NCBI RefSeq assembly: GCF_019904175.1
Contig: NZ_CP061913.1
Location: 1,426,001 to 1,490,000 of the forward strand
DNA length: 64,000 bases
Source: Dactylosporangium vinaceum
GTDB taxonomy: Bacteria; Actinomycetota; Actinomycetes; Mycobacteriales; Micromonosporaceae
Reading direction: 5' to 3'
Position numbers and translations under genes: made by a program. The first letter of the stretch is position 1. Every line of letters begins with the position of its first letter. The notes below the pieces were generated by a model, which searched no databases, had not been told where the DNA came from, and saw only the letters and a list, made by a program, of their open reading frames with translations. This document shows, one piece after another, positions 26,015-35,976 of the stretch.

Positions 26015-26929
26015 ATGACCAGGGCGACTCCGGGCCGCCGGCTGCCGCTGACCGCGGGCGCGCTGCTGGTGGGCGACACGGTGTACCGGCACACCTCGGT
26101 CCGCGGCGACACCCCGCCCGAGCTGCACGCGCTGATCCGCCGGTTCCTGCACGAGCTGCCGGTCGGGTCGCGGGAGCGCTACGCCGGCAACTGCGCCGAG
26201 ATGGTCCTGGTCTCCGACCGCCTGCACGCGGCCGAGCGGCTGGCCGGTGGCGCGCCGCTGACCCCGGCGGCGGCGCGGGCGCAGCTGTGGGGTGCCCGCC
26301 TGTCGCTCGTGCACATCCGCGAGCACGGCGACCCGAAGCACGCGACGGCGGCCGCCCCGTGCCGCACGTGCACCGCGCTCCTGGACTGGCTGGGCATCGA
26401 GATGGACGACACCGCCGGACCCGAGGCCGTCGGACCGGACACCGACGGACCGGCAACCGACGGACCGGCAACCGACGGACCGGCAACCGCCGCAGCGATC
26501 GGCGGCGAGAGGGCGCAGCGCGCGCGGATGTGGGGGCTGGCGCTCGCCTCCCACGCCTCGCCCGCCGGGCACCAGCACCCGGTCGCGGCGGCGGCGATGG
26601 CCGCGTTCACCGAGTTCGGCGGGCAGACGGTCCGAGGCACGGGCGCCGGGGCCGAGGTGGCCGGGGTCGGGATCGTCTTCGACCCGCTGCGCGGGCTGCA
26701 CGCCGCCTCGACCCTCGCGGAGCTCGGTGCGCTGCTGGGGGCCCGGCTGACGCCGATCGGTGAGCAAGACGACGGGGCCGGGCTGCTCGCCGTCGACGAG
26801 CAGGGGCGGGTGTTCGTCGTCGACCACACCGCGGACTGGTACGCCGGCGCCTCCGTCGGCGAGGCGATCGCGACGCTGCTCGAGGGGCGGCGCCCGGCGC
26901 GGGTCACCGATGCCGGGGCGTGGGCGTGA
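26015..26929 (+). CDS. YwqJ-type deaminase fused to SUKH-3 domain
   Basis: 304 aa from ATG 26015. Residues 45-130 carry the YwqJ-like deaminase zinc signature: NCAE (Cys60-Glu62) and PCRTC (Cys116, Cys119). A linker with four TDGPA repeats follows. Residues about 190-300 form a SUKH-3 domain (TEFGGQTVRG, AGLLAVDEQGRVFVVDH, SVGEAIATLLEG). The enzyme half parallels the deaminase domain in the giant toxin ORF. A deaminase and an immunity-type domain in one chain could be a self-neutralised toxin or an immunity protein that mimics its target. Upstream ATGs at 25982 and 26006 are possible, but none has a clear ribosome binding site. The stop overlaps the next gene (GTGA). Confidence 0.7.
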   Translation: MTRATPGRRLPLTAGALLVGDTVYRHTSVRGDTPPELHALIRRFLHELPVGSRERYAGNCAEMVLVSDRLHAAERLAGGAPLTPAAARAQLWGARLSLVHIREHGDPKHATAAAPCRTCTALLDWLGIEMDDTAGPEAVGPDTDGPATDGPATDGPATAAAIGGERAQRARMWGLALASHASPAGHQHPVAAAAMAAFTEFGGQTVRGTGAGAEVAGVGIVFDPLRGLHAASTLAELGALLGARLTPIGEQDDGAGLLAVDEQGRVFVVDHTADWYAGASVGEAIATLLEGRRPARVTDAGAWA

Positions 26930-27786
26930 GCTGGCGGCCCACGACCGAGGCCGAGGAGGGCATGGCGGCGGCGGCCGGCGCCGGGGACGAGCTCGCGTAC
27001 CTCAGGGCGCTGTCCGCGGAGGCGCTGTACCTGCCGGTCAGTCCGGCCGCGGCGGCCGGGCGGGAGCCGGTGACGCTGGCGACGTCCCGGGCCGGTGGCG
27101 TCACCTACGTGCTCGCCTGGACCTCCGGCAGCGTGCTGCCGCCCGAGATCCCGGCCGTGCGCCGGACCCCCCTCTTCGAGCTCCTGCCGGTGATCGCGCC
27201 GCTCGGCTGGGGCATCGCGGTGAACCCGGGGCGGCCGCTGCAGGCGTTCCTGTCGCCGGACGCGATCCGGACGCTGCCGCCGTGGGAGCCCGAGTGGTAC
27301 CCCCTCGACGACCGGCTGCGGCGGGCCGTCGCCGCCGAGGACCGGGAGGCGTCGATGGCCGCCCTGCTGGAGGCCCACCTGCTCCTGCCGCTGCCGACGG
27401 AGGAGGAGCTGACCACCGACGCACCGGGCGGCGGGGAGCCGGGCGACTACTGGACCGCCGTGCGGACCGACCGGATCGTGGCCACCGTCTCCCGCGACAT
27501 CACCGACCCCGAGTTTCCGTGGTGGCGCACCGAGCGGGCCGACGGGCTGGAGGTCATCCTCGCGTTCACGTCGGTCGCGAGCATGCAGGCCGAGCTCGGC
27601 GACCGCGAGTGGATCTCGGTGCCGTTCGTCGACATCGTGGTGGCCTGGCCGCAGGACGGCGGCGCGCTGCGGGTCAACCCGGGCGGCGGCAACGGGATCG
27701 AGCTGCCGGCCGAGGCGCTGCGCGCGATGTATCAGCTCGTCCTGGCCGCGCTGCACGAGAAGCACCGGCCCCGCGAGGGTCCCTAG
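26926..27786 (+). CDS. SseB-like domain protein
   Basis: 286 aa, GTG start coupled to the upstream stop. The segments VTYVLAWTSGSVLPPEI, PLFELLPVIAPLGWGIAVN and LQAFLSPDAI match the SseB N-terminal domain pattern (a strand, a helix, then NPG). A second partial copy of the pattern occurs near residues 180-270, ending VNPGGGNGIELPAEAL, suggesting an internal duplication. SseB-like proteins in actinomycetes are common beside ESX loci; their function is not established. The end meets the convergent gene with a four-base overlap. Confidence 0.65.
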   Translation: MSWRPTTEAEEGMAAAAGAGDELAYLRALSAEALYLPVSPAAAAGREPVTLATSRAGGVTYVLAWTSGSVLPPEIPAVRRTPLFELLPVIAPLGWGIAVNPGRPLQAFLSPDAIRTLPPWEPEWYPLDDRLRRAVAAEDREASMAALLEAHLLLPLPTEEELTTDAPGGGEPGDYWTAVRTDRIVATVSRDITDPEFPWWRTERADGLEVILAFTSVASMQAELGDREWISVPFVDIVVAWPQDGGALRVNPGGGNGIELPAEALRAMYQLVLAALHEKHRPREGP

Positions 27787-28826
27787 CGCTGCGGCGGGCC
27801 GTGGTACTGCTGCTCGACGCTCGTGGGGGACAGCCAGACGTAGCGGTTCGCGCCGCCGCCCATGAGCGCCAGCATCTCCGGGGTCATCTCCTGCAGCAGA
27901 CCGGCCCCGTTCGCGGGCAGGTTCAGCGCCTGACCGGCCACCGCGGCCTCCTGCGCGTTGAGCGTCTGCAGCATCACCAGGTCACAGCCCTGCAGCGTGT
28001 GCGCGTGCTCGGCGCTGAGGCGGCGGATCGCCGTCACCTCGGTGCGCCACGGGCCGAGCTCGGGGCGGGCGCCGAAGGCGGCCTGGCTGACGTCGGTCAC
28101 GACGAGCAGCGGCTGGCGGGCGGCGGCCGGGGCCCTGGGCGGGCGCGGATCGGTCCACACCACCAGGCGGTCGCTCAGGCCGGTGGCCCACTCGCCGAGG
28201 CCCTGCCACGGGCGCGGGTCGCCGGTCAGCACGATGACCCGGGCCCCCAGGGCCAGCGCCCGGAAGACCAGGATCCGCTGCGCCCACAGCCCGGCGACGA
28301 GCGTCACCCGGGTCGGCTCGGGCCGGAACAGCCGGATCGGCACCGGCCGGCGCTGGTAGTCGACGCCGAGCATCAGGCCGGTGGCGCCCGTCCCGCCGCG
28401 CATCTGCTGCAGGGCCGCCGCGCTCACGTCGTGCCAGTCGATGCGCAGCCGGGACAGGCTCGCGGCGAGCGGCCGGCCGGGCGGGGCGGCGGCGGCCTCG
28501 GCGGCCGGCCGGGCGGGGCCTTCCGGGCGGGCGGGCCGGCTCGGTGCCTGCGGCTGGGCGTCGCGCTGCGCCTGCTGCCACGGGAGGTCCGGCGCCGCCG
28601 TCCGGGACAGCGAGGTCTCGAGGTCGAACTGCGGCGGCGCGGCGCCCGGGCGCACCTCGGTGGTCACGTGCGATCGGGCCTGCGCGTGGGCCTGGGCCTG
28701 CTGGGCGGCGTGCCACTGGGCCAGCTGCGCCGGTGTGGGTGGTGCGGAGGCCGGTGGCTGCGGCTGCGGCTGCGGTTGGTAGTAGCCGAGCTGCTCCGGT
28801 GGCGGCGGCTGGGCGCTGTGGGTCAT
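27783..28826 (-). CDS. ESX-locus protein with Pro/Gln-rich N-terminus
   Basis: 347 aa. The first 130 residues are Pro-, Gln- and Ala-rich and probably disordered. The remainder is an alpha/beta domain with repeated strand-helix units, for example RVTLVAGLWAQRILVFRA and ARVIVLTGD, resembling a P-loop-less nucleotide-binding fold. The ATG overlaps the eccE stop by four bases, so it is translated with EccE and may form part of the secretion machine or its regulation. Not a family I can name. Confidence 0.6.
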   Translation of the reverse strand: MTHSAQPPPPEQLGYYQPQPQPQPPASAPPTPAQLAQWHAAQQAQAHAQARSHVTTEVRPGAAPPQFDLETSLSRTAAPDLPWQQAQRDAQPQAPSRPARPEGPARPAAEAAAAPPGRPLAASLSRLRIDWHDVSAAALQQMRGGTGATGLMLGVDYQRRPVPIRLFRPEPTRVTLVAGLWAQRILVFRALALGARVIVLTGDPRPWQGLGEWATGLSDRLVVWTDPRPPRAPAAARQPLLVVTDVSQAAFGARPELGPWRTEVTAIRRLSAEHAHTLQGCDLVMLQTLNAQEAAVAGQALNLPANGAGLLQEMTPEMLALMGGGANRYVWLSPTSVEQQYHGPPQR

Positions 28827-30064
28827 GTCGCACCCCCGCCGGTCGGGGCGCAGGCGTACATCCCCGGGCCGTGCTCGCCGTCGAGCCGGACCAGCTCGGC
28901 GTGCGCGGCCGCGGCGGCCTCCTCGACGGCCCGGGCCGCGGGCTCCAGCGCGGCCGGCGCGGCGGACACCCGGACCAGGCCGCGCAGGGCCAGGCCGGCG
29001 CCGTCGCGGGTCAGGACCAGCGCCGCCGCCGAGGACGACGACGGCAGCGAGAGCAGGTGCTCCAGCAGCGCGGACGTGTTGTCCAGGCGGGGCCAGGTGC
29101 GCAGCCAGAAGACGGTGTGGGCCAGCTCGCCCGCGCGCCAGGCGGTCCACTCCTCCTGCGGCCGCGCCGCCTCGCCGCGCCCAGACGGGTCGAGCTCGCA
29201 GGCGCGGGCGACGGCTTCGGTCAGCTCGTCGCCGGTGAGGATGCGGTGCTCGAGGCCGCCGTCGCGCAGCAGCCGGCCGACCTTGCGGATCAGGGAGGCG
29301 ACGAGGGCCGGGGCGTGCTCGGCGTCGTAGCTGCCGGGCAGGCCGGCCTCGGCCCGGGCGCGGGCGTCGAGCCGGACGGCGACCCAGGTGGTGCGGTCGG
29401 CCGGCAGGGCGGAGCCGGGCTGCAGGTGCTGCAGCTCGCGGTAGGAGCGCGCGGCGAACTGGTTGGCGTCGACCTGCGGCCAGGGCGCGGGGACGGTGAC
29501 CGTGCTGACCTGCACGACCGCGCCGGGGTGCTCGGCCTCGTCCAGGACCCGGGCCAGCAGACCCAGCGGTACCCCCGGCTCCGCATCGCCGCGCAGGGAG
29601 TCCGCGCTGCCGAGCAGGGCCGCGGCGTACCAGCCGGCGGCGTCGCACCCGACCCCGATCTTCGGCCCGTCCGCGGTGGCCCCGGCGACCTCCCGGACCT
29701 CCAGGCCGGGGGCGAGCGCGCGCAGCATCGCCAGGCGCCGCTCGGCCGGACCGCCGGCATCGGAAGGCGAAGGGCCGGGCCCGGCCCGGCGGCGGCGGTT
29801 GTGCTCCCGGCTCAGCGCCCGCCGCTCCAGCCACCAGCGGCCGCGGCTGCGCAGCAGGGCGACCAGGAGGATCAGCAGGCCGGCGAGCGCGGTGACCCCG
29901 GCGACGACGGGCCCGTGCGGGACCATGGCGGCGATCACGAGCAGCACGGCCTCGATCAGCACCAGGCGGCCGATGTGGACGCCGCCGAGGTGCCCGCGAC
30001 GACGTCTGAGCTGCGGCCGGTCGGCGGTTTCGGCGGGGCGCGAGGGCGCCGGCGTCTGTGTCAT
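28823..30064 (-). CDS. eccE: Type VII secretion protein EccE
   Basis: 413 aa. Two membrane helices lie near residues 30-75, followed by the characteristic RWWLERRALSREHNRRRR segment and a soluble domain of about 300 residues. EccE is the peripheral membrane subunit that stabilises the ESX channel. It is the only machine gene at this end of the locus, about 28 kb from eccD, with toxin-related genes inserted between. No eccB was found in the window. Confidence 0.82.
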   Translation of the reverse strand: MTQTPAPSRPAETADRPQLRRRRGHLGGVHIGRLVLIEAVLLVIAAMVPHGPVVAGVTALAGLLILLVALLRSRGRWWLERRALSREHNRRRRAGPGPSPSDAGGPAERRLAMLRALAPGLEVREVAGATADGPKIGVGCDAAGWYAAALLGSADSLRGDAEPGVPLGLLARVLDEAEHPGAVVQVSTVTVPAPWPQVDANQFAARSYRELQHLQPGSALPADRTTWVAVRLDARARAEAGLPGSYDAEHAPALVASLIRKVGRLLRDGGLEHRILTGDELTEAVARACELDPSGRGEAARPQEEWTAWRAGELAHTVFWLRTWPRLDNTSALLEHLLSLPSSSSAAALVLTRDGAGLALRGLVRVSAAPAALEPAARAVEEAAAAAHAELVRLDGEHGPGMYACAPTGGGAT

Positions 30065-30218
30065 CAGACCGGCACCCCCCGTAGCATCCGCCGCTCAACC
30101 CCGTTGTCCGGGATCGCAGCTTACCTATCCCCATCATCCTCTGTCCGCGCCGATCTTGAAAAATGGCTCATCGCACAAGGTGAGGGTAGGACCGGTTGAC
30201 GGGGGCACTCGGCCGGTC

Positions 30219-30857
30219 ATGCCAGCGACGAAGAAGAAGGACACGGGGAAGACCTCCAGCCAGCCGTGGCTGCACCAGCAAGGTCGGGAGATCCAGCGAT
30301 TCGGGCAGATCCGGCAGTTTCCGGTCGCACTGTCCTACGAGGCCCGGCTGTACTCCTGCGAGCGGCTCAACCAGGTCCTCGCCGACACCCAGATCCTCTA
30401 TGCGCTGTACAAGAAGCACCACTGGCTCATGCGCGGCCCGACCTTCTACCAGCTGCACCTGCTGCTCGACAAGCACGCCGGGGAGCAGTTGGTGCTCGTG
30501 GACACCCTGGCCGAGCGGGTGCAGACGCTCGGCGGCATCGCGGTCGGGGACCCGCGGCACGTGGCCGAGCTGACCCGGGTACCGCGGCCGCCGGACGGTG
30601 CCGAGGAGGTCCCGGCGATGCTTTCCCGGCTGCTGGAGGCCCACGAGATGATCCTGATCGAGAGCCACGACGCCGCCGCCCGGGTGATGGAGCAGGGCGA
30701 CGACGGCACCAACGATCTGCTGGTTTCCGACATCATCCGGACCAACGAGCTGCAGGCGTGGTTCCTGGCCGAGCACCTGGTCGACACGCCCCTCATCAAG
30801 GCCACGGGTGGGAGCACCGCGGGGGAGGTGAAGGCGGCCGCCAACGGACGACGTTGA
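30219..30857 (+). CDS. dps: Dps family ferritin-like protein
   Basis: 212 aa. A four-helix ferritin-like protein with the Dps signature: KKHHWLMRGPTFYQLH, then LDKHAGE and DTLAERV, which supply the His, Asp and Glu ligands of the inter-subunit ferroxidase site. N-terminal Lys-rich residues (PATKKKD) and a Lys-containing tail may bind DNA. It stores iron and protects DNA against peroxide in stationary phase. ATG 30219 is chosen because it begins the Lys-rich tail; the ribosome binding site is weak. Monocistronic, with an AT-rich stretch near 30155-30180 as likely promoter. Confidence 0.88.
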   Translation: MPATKKKDTGKTSSQPWLHQQGREIQRFGQIRQFPVALSYEARLYSCERLNQVLADTQILYALYKKHHWLMRGPTFYQLHLLLDKHAGEQLVLVDTLAERVQTLGGIAVGDPRHVAELTRVPRPPDGAEEVPAMLSRLLEAHEMILIESHDAAARVMEQGDDGTNDLLVSDIIRTNELQAWFLAEHLVDTPLIKATGGSTAGEVKAAANGRR

Positions 30858-30879
30858 GCGGAGGCGCTACCGTGTCGGC

Positions 30880-33234
30880 GTGACGAGGCATATCGAGTCG
30901 CAGCTGGGCGTCGACCTGGGCACCACGCACACGGTCGCCGCACTGACCGCCGCCGACGGTCGTAGCCAGCCGCTGCTGTTCGACGCCAGCTTCCTGCTGC
31001 CGTCGTCGGTGTACGCCGAGGTCGACGGGCACCTGCTCGTCGGCAGGGATGCCGAGCGCAGTGCCCGGCTCGACCCGTCCCGCTTCGAGCCCAACCCGAA
31101 ACGGCGGATCGACGACGGCACCGTGCTGCTGGGCCAGCGCGAGTACGCCGTGTCGGACCTGCTGGCCGCGCTGCTGCGGCGCACCGCCGACGAGGCGTCG
31201 CGGGTGCTGGGGATCATGCCGGTGCGCACCGTGCTGACCTACCCGGCCAACTGGGCGACCCACCGCCGCTCGGTGCTCGCCGACGCGGCGGCCCGGGCCG
31301 GCATGCCGTCGCCGATCCTGGTGCCGGAGCCGATCGCGGCCGCCGCCTACTTCACCACAGTCCTCGGGCGCAACATCGGCCCCGGCGGCGTGCTGGTGGT
31401 GTACGACTTCGGCGGCGGCACGTTCGACACCACGATCCTGCGCCGCCGCCCCGACGGCGGCTGGGACGTGCTGGCCAGCGACGGCCTGCCCGACGTCGGC
31501 GGGGTCGACCTCGACGCGGCGATCGTCGGGCACCTGGGCCAGACGCTCACCACGACCGACCCGGACCGCTGGCGGCAGCTGGTGGAGCCGGCCGACGACG
31601 CCGCCCGCCGGCGCAACCTGCTGCTGCGCGACGACGTGCGGGCGGCCAAGGAGCAGCTCTCGCGCGCCTCCACCGCGAGCATCCACCTGCCGCTGTTCGA
31701 GACGGACATCCACGTCACACGAACCGAATTCGAACAGCTTTCCCGGTCGTACCTCCAGCGCACGGTGGACCTCACCGCCGGCACGCTGCAGCGAGCCGGG
31801 GTGCGCACGGACCAGATCGGCGGGCTGTTCCTGGTCGGCGGCTCCAGCCGCATCCCCATGGTGAGCACGCTGCTGCACCAGCGGCTCGGGGTCGCCCCCA
31901 CGCTCATCGAGCAGCCGGAGCTGGTCGTGGCCCTGGGCAGCGTGCTGGCCGCGATGCCGTCGCGGCCCGCCCCGTTCCCGCAGCCGCCCCCGCCGCCCGG
32001 CCCGCGCCCGCCGGTGATGAACGCCCCCGTCTCCGGCCCGATCGGCATGCCCGTCTCGGGCCCGGCGGCACCGGTCTCGGCCCCGCCGCCGATCCCGGTC
32101 TCGCCCGCCGCGTTCCAGTCGGCCACCACACCCATGTCCCCGCCGACGAGCGCCCCGCCGAACCCGCACCCGACCGCCGCGTTCGGCGCGCCGCCGCCGA
32201 TCGCGCCACCGTTCCGGCCGGTCCAGCCGGTGCGCCCGGCCCGCTCGGGGATGAACGCGGGCGTGCTCGTCGCCATCATCCTGGCCTGCGTGCTGCTGCT
32301 GGGCGTGGGCGGCGTGGTGGCCTGGAACGCGGTGAGCGACGACAAGCCGGACACCGGCCGGACCGGCAACGCCGGCAGCGGCAACGGGGTGAACGGCGGC
32401 AACCGGAGCACGGCGGGCGCCGGGGCCGGTGCGGTCGGCGGGACCAAGGACGCCCGGCCGGGCGCCGAGCAGCAGAGCGCCGACGTGAACAAGACCATCT
32501 GGTACGCCCAGTTCAAGATCACCGTCGGCAAGGTCACCTACGACGCCAAGGCGAGCTCGCACCAGCTCTCGGCCGAGATGATCGTGGAGAACCTGGGCAC
32601 CGACAACGACACGCCATACCTGCCCACGGTGTTCAACGTCGGCGGGCAGCAGTACACGGGCTCGTTCCGGGAGAGCACGACAGTCGCGGCCGGGCAGAAG
32701 AGCAACTACAACATGGACTTCAGCATCTACGACCCGCTGAAGGCCAGCATCGCCACCGGCGAGTTCATCTTCGGCGAGGGCGACCGCGAGCAGCCCAAGA
32801 TCTCGCTGGCCACCGGAGAGGTGAACGCGTACGAGCCGGCCAACCTCGTCAAGGACAAGAAGGTCACGGTGCACGACGTCACCGCGACGTTCACGACGTG
32901 CGACGTGCGCGGCGGCTTCTTCGACTACAACGGGCAGGCGAAGAAGGGCTACCGGGTCGTGATGTGCAAGGTCGACATCCAGTACACCGGCAAGTCGAGC
33001 CTGTACGTCGGGCAGGAGCACTTCCGCCTCGGCGCGCCCGACGGCACGGAGATCGGGCCGCTCACCGCCCCGAACGAGGCGCTCTCGAGCGGGCAGAACG
33101 CGGTAGGCGACGATCTCGCTTTCCAGGTGAAGAAGGACCTGGCCGGGGCGTACAAGCTGCGGGTGGTCGACCTCGGCGATCACAAGGAGCGGCAGGCCGG
33201 CGACGTCGCCGAGGTCGACCTCGTGCTGAAGTAG
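30880..33234 (+). CDS. Membrane-anchored Hsp70-like protein with extracytoplasmic beta domain
   Basis: 784 aa from GTG 30880. Residues 1-370 are the Hsp70/actin-type ATPase: GVDLGTTHTV (phosphate 1), VVYDFGGGTFD (phosphate 2) and FLVGGSSRIPMV (adenosine motif). A Pro-rich linker of about 90 residues and a membrane helix (461-486, VAIILACVLLLGVGGVV) follow. The outer part has two beta-sandwich-like modules with segments such as AEMIVENLGTDND. The substrate-binding domain of DnaK is missing, so this is not a general chaperone. It may sense or transmit a state across the membrane. Function unknown. Confidence 0.75.
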   Translation: MTRHIESQLGVDLGTTHTVAALTAADGRSQPLLFDASFLLPSSVYAEVDGHLLVGRDAERSARLDPSRFEPNPKRRIDDGTVLLGQREYAVSDLLAALLRRTADEASRVLGIMPVRTVLTYPANWATHRRSVLADAAARAGMPSPILVPEPIAAAAYFTTVLGRNIGPGGVLVVYDFGGGTFDTTILRRRPDGGWDVLASDGLPDVGGVDLDAAIVGHLGQTLTTTDPDRWRQLVEPADDAARRRNLLLRDDVRAAKEQLSRASTASIHLPLFETDIHVTRTEFEQLSRSYLQRTVDLTAGTLQRAGVRTDQIGGLFLVGGSSRIPMVSTLLHQRLGVAPTLIEQPELVVALGSVLAAMPSRPAPFPQPPPPPGPRPPVMNAPVSGPIGMPVSGPAAPVSAPPPIPVSPAAFQSATTPMSPPTSAPPNPHPTAAFGAPPPIAPPFRPVQPVRPARSGMNAGVLVAIILACVLLLGVGGVVAWNAVSDDKPDTGRTGNAGSGNGVNGGNRSTAGAGAGAVGGTKDARPGAEQQSADVNKTIWYAQFKITVGKVTYDAKASSHQLSAEMIVENLGTDNDTPYLPTVFNVGGQQYTGSFRESTTVAAGQKSNYNMDFSIYDPLKASIATGEFIFGEGDREQPKISLATGEVNAYEPANLVKDKKVTVHDVTATFTTCDVRGGFFDYNGQAKKGYRVVMCKVDIQYTGKSSLYVGQEHFRLGAPDGTEIGPLTAPNEALSSGQNAVGDDLAFQVKKDLAGAYKLRVVDLGDHKERQAGDVAEVDLVLK

Positions 33235-33254
33235 CGCCCGGCGTTACCGGGCGC
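33234..33254. terminator. Bidirectional terminator hairpin
   Basis: GCGCCCGG (33234-33241), loop CGTTA, CCGGGCGC (33247-33254): an eight-pair perfect stem overlapping the stops of the convergent Hsp70-like and SDR genes. Confidence 0.5.
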
Positions 33255-33942
33255 CGCCGTTGACGTAGAGGGTCTGGCCGGAGACGTACGACGCCTCGTC
33301 GCTGGCCAGGAAGGCGATGACGGCGGCGACCTCCTCCGGCTGCCCGACCCGGCGCAGCGGCGTGCGCTCGGCCACCTGGGCCTGGTGCTCCTCGGCGGTG
33401 CTGCCGACCCGCTCGGCGGTGGCCGCGGTCATCGGGGTGGCGATGTAGCCGGGCGCGACGGCGTTGACGGTGATGTTGTACGGCCCCAGCTCGATCGCGA
33501 GCGTGGCCGTGAGCCCCTGCACGCCCGCCTTCGCCGCGGCGTAGTTGGCCTGGCCGCGGTTGCCCAGGGCCGAGCGGCTGCTGAGGTTGACGATCCGGCC
33601 GTAGCGCTGCGGCACCATCACCTTCTGCGCCGCCTGCGTGCACAGGAACATGCTCGTCAGGTTGGTGTCGAGCACCGCCTTCCACTCCTCGAACGGCATC
33701 TTGAACAGCAGGTTGTCGCGGGTGATGCCGGCGTTGTTGACCAGGATGTCGATCCGGCCGATCCCGGCGAACACCTCGTCGACCTGCGCCTTGTCGGTGA
33801 CGTCGCAGGCGGTGACCCCGTCGGCCGCCCGCAGGTCGAGCACGTGGACCGTCGCGCCCTGCTCGCGCAGGAGCGCGGCGGTGGCCGCCCCGATGCCCTG
33901 CGCCCCGCCGGTGACGACGGCCGTCCTGTTGGTGAACCGCAT
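33244..33942 (-). CDS. Short-chain dehydrogenase, FabG-like 3-oxoacyl reductase
   Basis: 232 aa classical SDR. Cofactor motif TGGAQGIG near the N-terminus, NNAG, catalytic Ser in LSSRSA and YAAAK (Tyr-x3-Lys), ending VSGQTLYVNGG. An acidic residue after beta-2 is present in the stretch VLDLRAADG, leaving NAD or NADP preference open. GAGGG precedes ATG 33942. It follows the thiolase gene by two bases, so the pair likely interconverts 3-oxoacyl- and 3-hydroxyacyl-CoA, as in fatty-acid breakdown or hydroxybutyrate metabolism. Confidence 0.85.
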   Translation of the reverse strand: MRFTNRTAVVTGGAQGIGAATAALLREQGATVHVLDLRAADGVTACDVTDKAQVDEVFAGIGRIDILVNNAGITRDNLLFKMPFEEWKAVLDTNLTSMFLCTQAAQKVMVPQRYGRIVNLSSRSALGNRGQANYAAAKAGVQGLTATLAIELGPYNITVNAVAPGYIATPMTAATAERVGSTAEEHQAQVAERTPLRRVGQPEEVAAVIAFLASDEASYVSGQTLYVNGGAR

Positions 33943-33944
33943 TG

Positions 33945-35108
<1,164 letters not shown>

Positions 35109-35116
35109 GCTTAAAA

Positions 35117-35129
35117 CTAACACTGTAAG
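35117..35129. promoter_or_regulatory. Near-palindromic operator candidate before the thiolase gene
   Basis: CTAACACTGTAAG is a palindrome with one mismatch centred about 15 bases upstream of the thiolase ATG, in an AT-rich stretch. Such short sites are typical for TetR-type fatty-acid regulators. No adjacent regulator gene is present. Confidence 0.3.
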
Positions 35130-35214
35130 TCGGGTTTGCTGTACATCCGCCGGCCCGAGCGCCCTGTTCCCGCCCGCCACGAACCAGGACCGACGGCCGC
35201 GACCGCCTCACCTG

Positions 35215-35535
35215 CTATGACGTCTTGGTCCGCGCGGTCAGCAGCGGGAAGCGGTGGTGCCCCTGCACCGCGACGATCTCGATCATGCCGCCGGGCAGGA
35301 TCGCGCCGACGTAGCGCTCCAGCAGATCCAGGGTGATGTTCGAGGAGCGCTCGATCGCGGCCACGCGCGGCTGGGAGACGCCGATGCGCTCGGCGAGCTC
35401 GGCCTGGCTGAGGCCGGCCTGCTCGCGCAGCGCCGTCAGACCGGCGGCCAGCCGCAGCTCTTCCTCGACCGCGGAGACCCGCTCGGCCGCGCCCTCGACC
35501 GCCAGGACCCGCTGCTCCCAATCCTTCAGACTCAT
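35215..35535 (-). CDS. HTH-type antitoxin (XRE family, HigA-like)
   Basis: 106 aa with a clear helix-turn-helix at residues 34-70: LREQAGLSQAELAERIGVSQPRVAAIE. The N-terminal helix likely binds the toxin. Its ATG overlaps the upstream toxin-gene stop by four bases, giving the toxin-first order seen in HigBA systems. It probably represses its own operon through the ATAAC/GTTAT palindrome upstream of the toxin gene. Confidence 0.8.
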   Translation of the reverse strand: MSLKDWEQRVLAVEGAAERVSAVEEELRLAAGLTALREQAGLSQAELAERIGVSQPRVAAIERSSNITLDLLERYVGAILPGGMIEIVAVQGHHRFPLLTARTKTS

Positions 35536-35957
35536 CGCCGTCTCCTTCGCTGGGCGCCCGCGCTCCCGCCGCGCGGCCGTGCCGGTTGGCTCCGCTGTGC
35601 TCCGAGCGTCGCCTGGTGCTCGCTGAACCGTTCATCGGCAAGGGGAATGGCTGTCGCATACAAGCCGGACCAGTTGCCGCGCTTGTCACCGCCGACGAGC
35701 AGGATGGCCGACCGTTGCGCGTCGAAGGCGAAGAGCACCCGGATCTCGATCCGGCCGGTCGAGCCCGGCCGGAGCTCCTTCATGTTGGCGTGCCGGCCGC
35801 CGTGGATGGCGTCGACAAGTGGCCGGCCCAGCGCGGGGCCGTGGTCCCGGAGAATTCTGACAGCGGCCAGCAGTGCCTCGGCGTCCGACTGGTCCAGGCT
35901 CTCCGCCCACTTTTCACACTCGGCATGGAACTCCACCACCCAGCCGCCCGGCGTCAC
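35532..35957 (-). CDS. RelE/HigB-type toxin (phage Gp49-like)
   Basis: 141 aa from GTG 35957. It has the family pattern VVEFHAECEKWAESL near the start, then ALGRPLVDAIHGGRHANMKELRPGS, shortened to GGRHANMKELR, then RIEIRVLFAFDAQRSAILLVGG. Such toxins cut mRNA at the ribosome. The C-terminal 30 residues are an Arg-rich extension not needed for the fold. The start codon lies a few bases from the operator palindrome, so the transcript leader must be very short. Confidence 0.75.
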   Translation of the reverse strand: MTPGGWVVEFHAECEKWAESLDQSDAEALLAAVRILRDHGPALGRPLVDAIHGGRHANMKELRPGSTGRIEIRVLFAFDAQRSAILLVGGDKRGNWSGLYATAIPLADERFSEHQATLGAQRSQPARPRGGSAGAQRRRRR

Positions 35958-35960
35958 GCC

Positions 35961-35976
35961 ATAACAATAGCGTTAT
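35961..35976. promoter_or_regulatory. Operator candidate for the HigBA-like operon
   Basis: ATAAC (35961-35965), six-base spacer, GTTAT (35972-35976): a perfect inverted repeat four bases upstream of the toxin start codon. It overlaps the stop codon of the preceding NTF2-like gene. AT-rich in an otherwise GC-rich setting. Confidence 0.5.
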
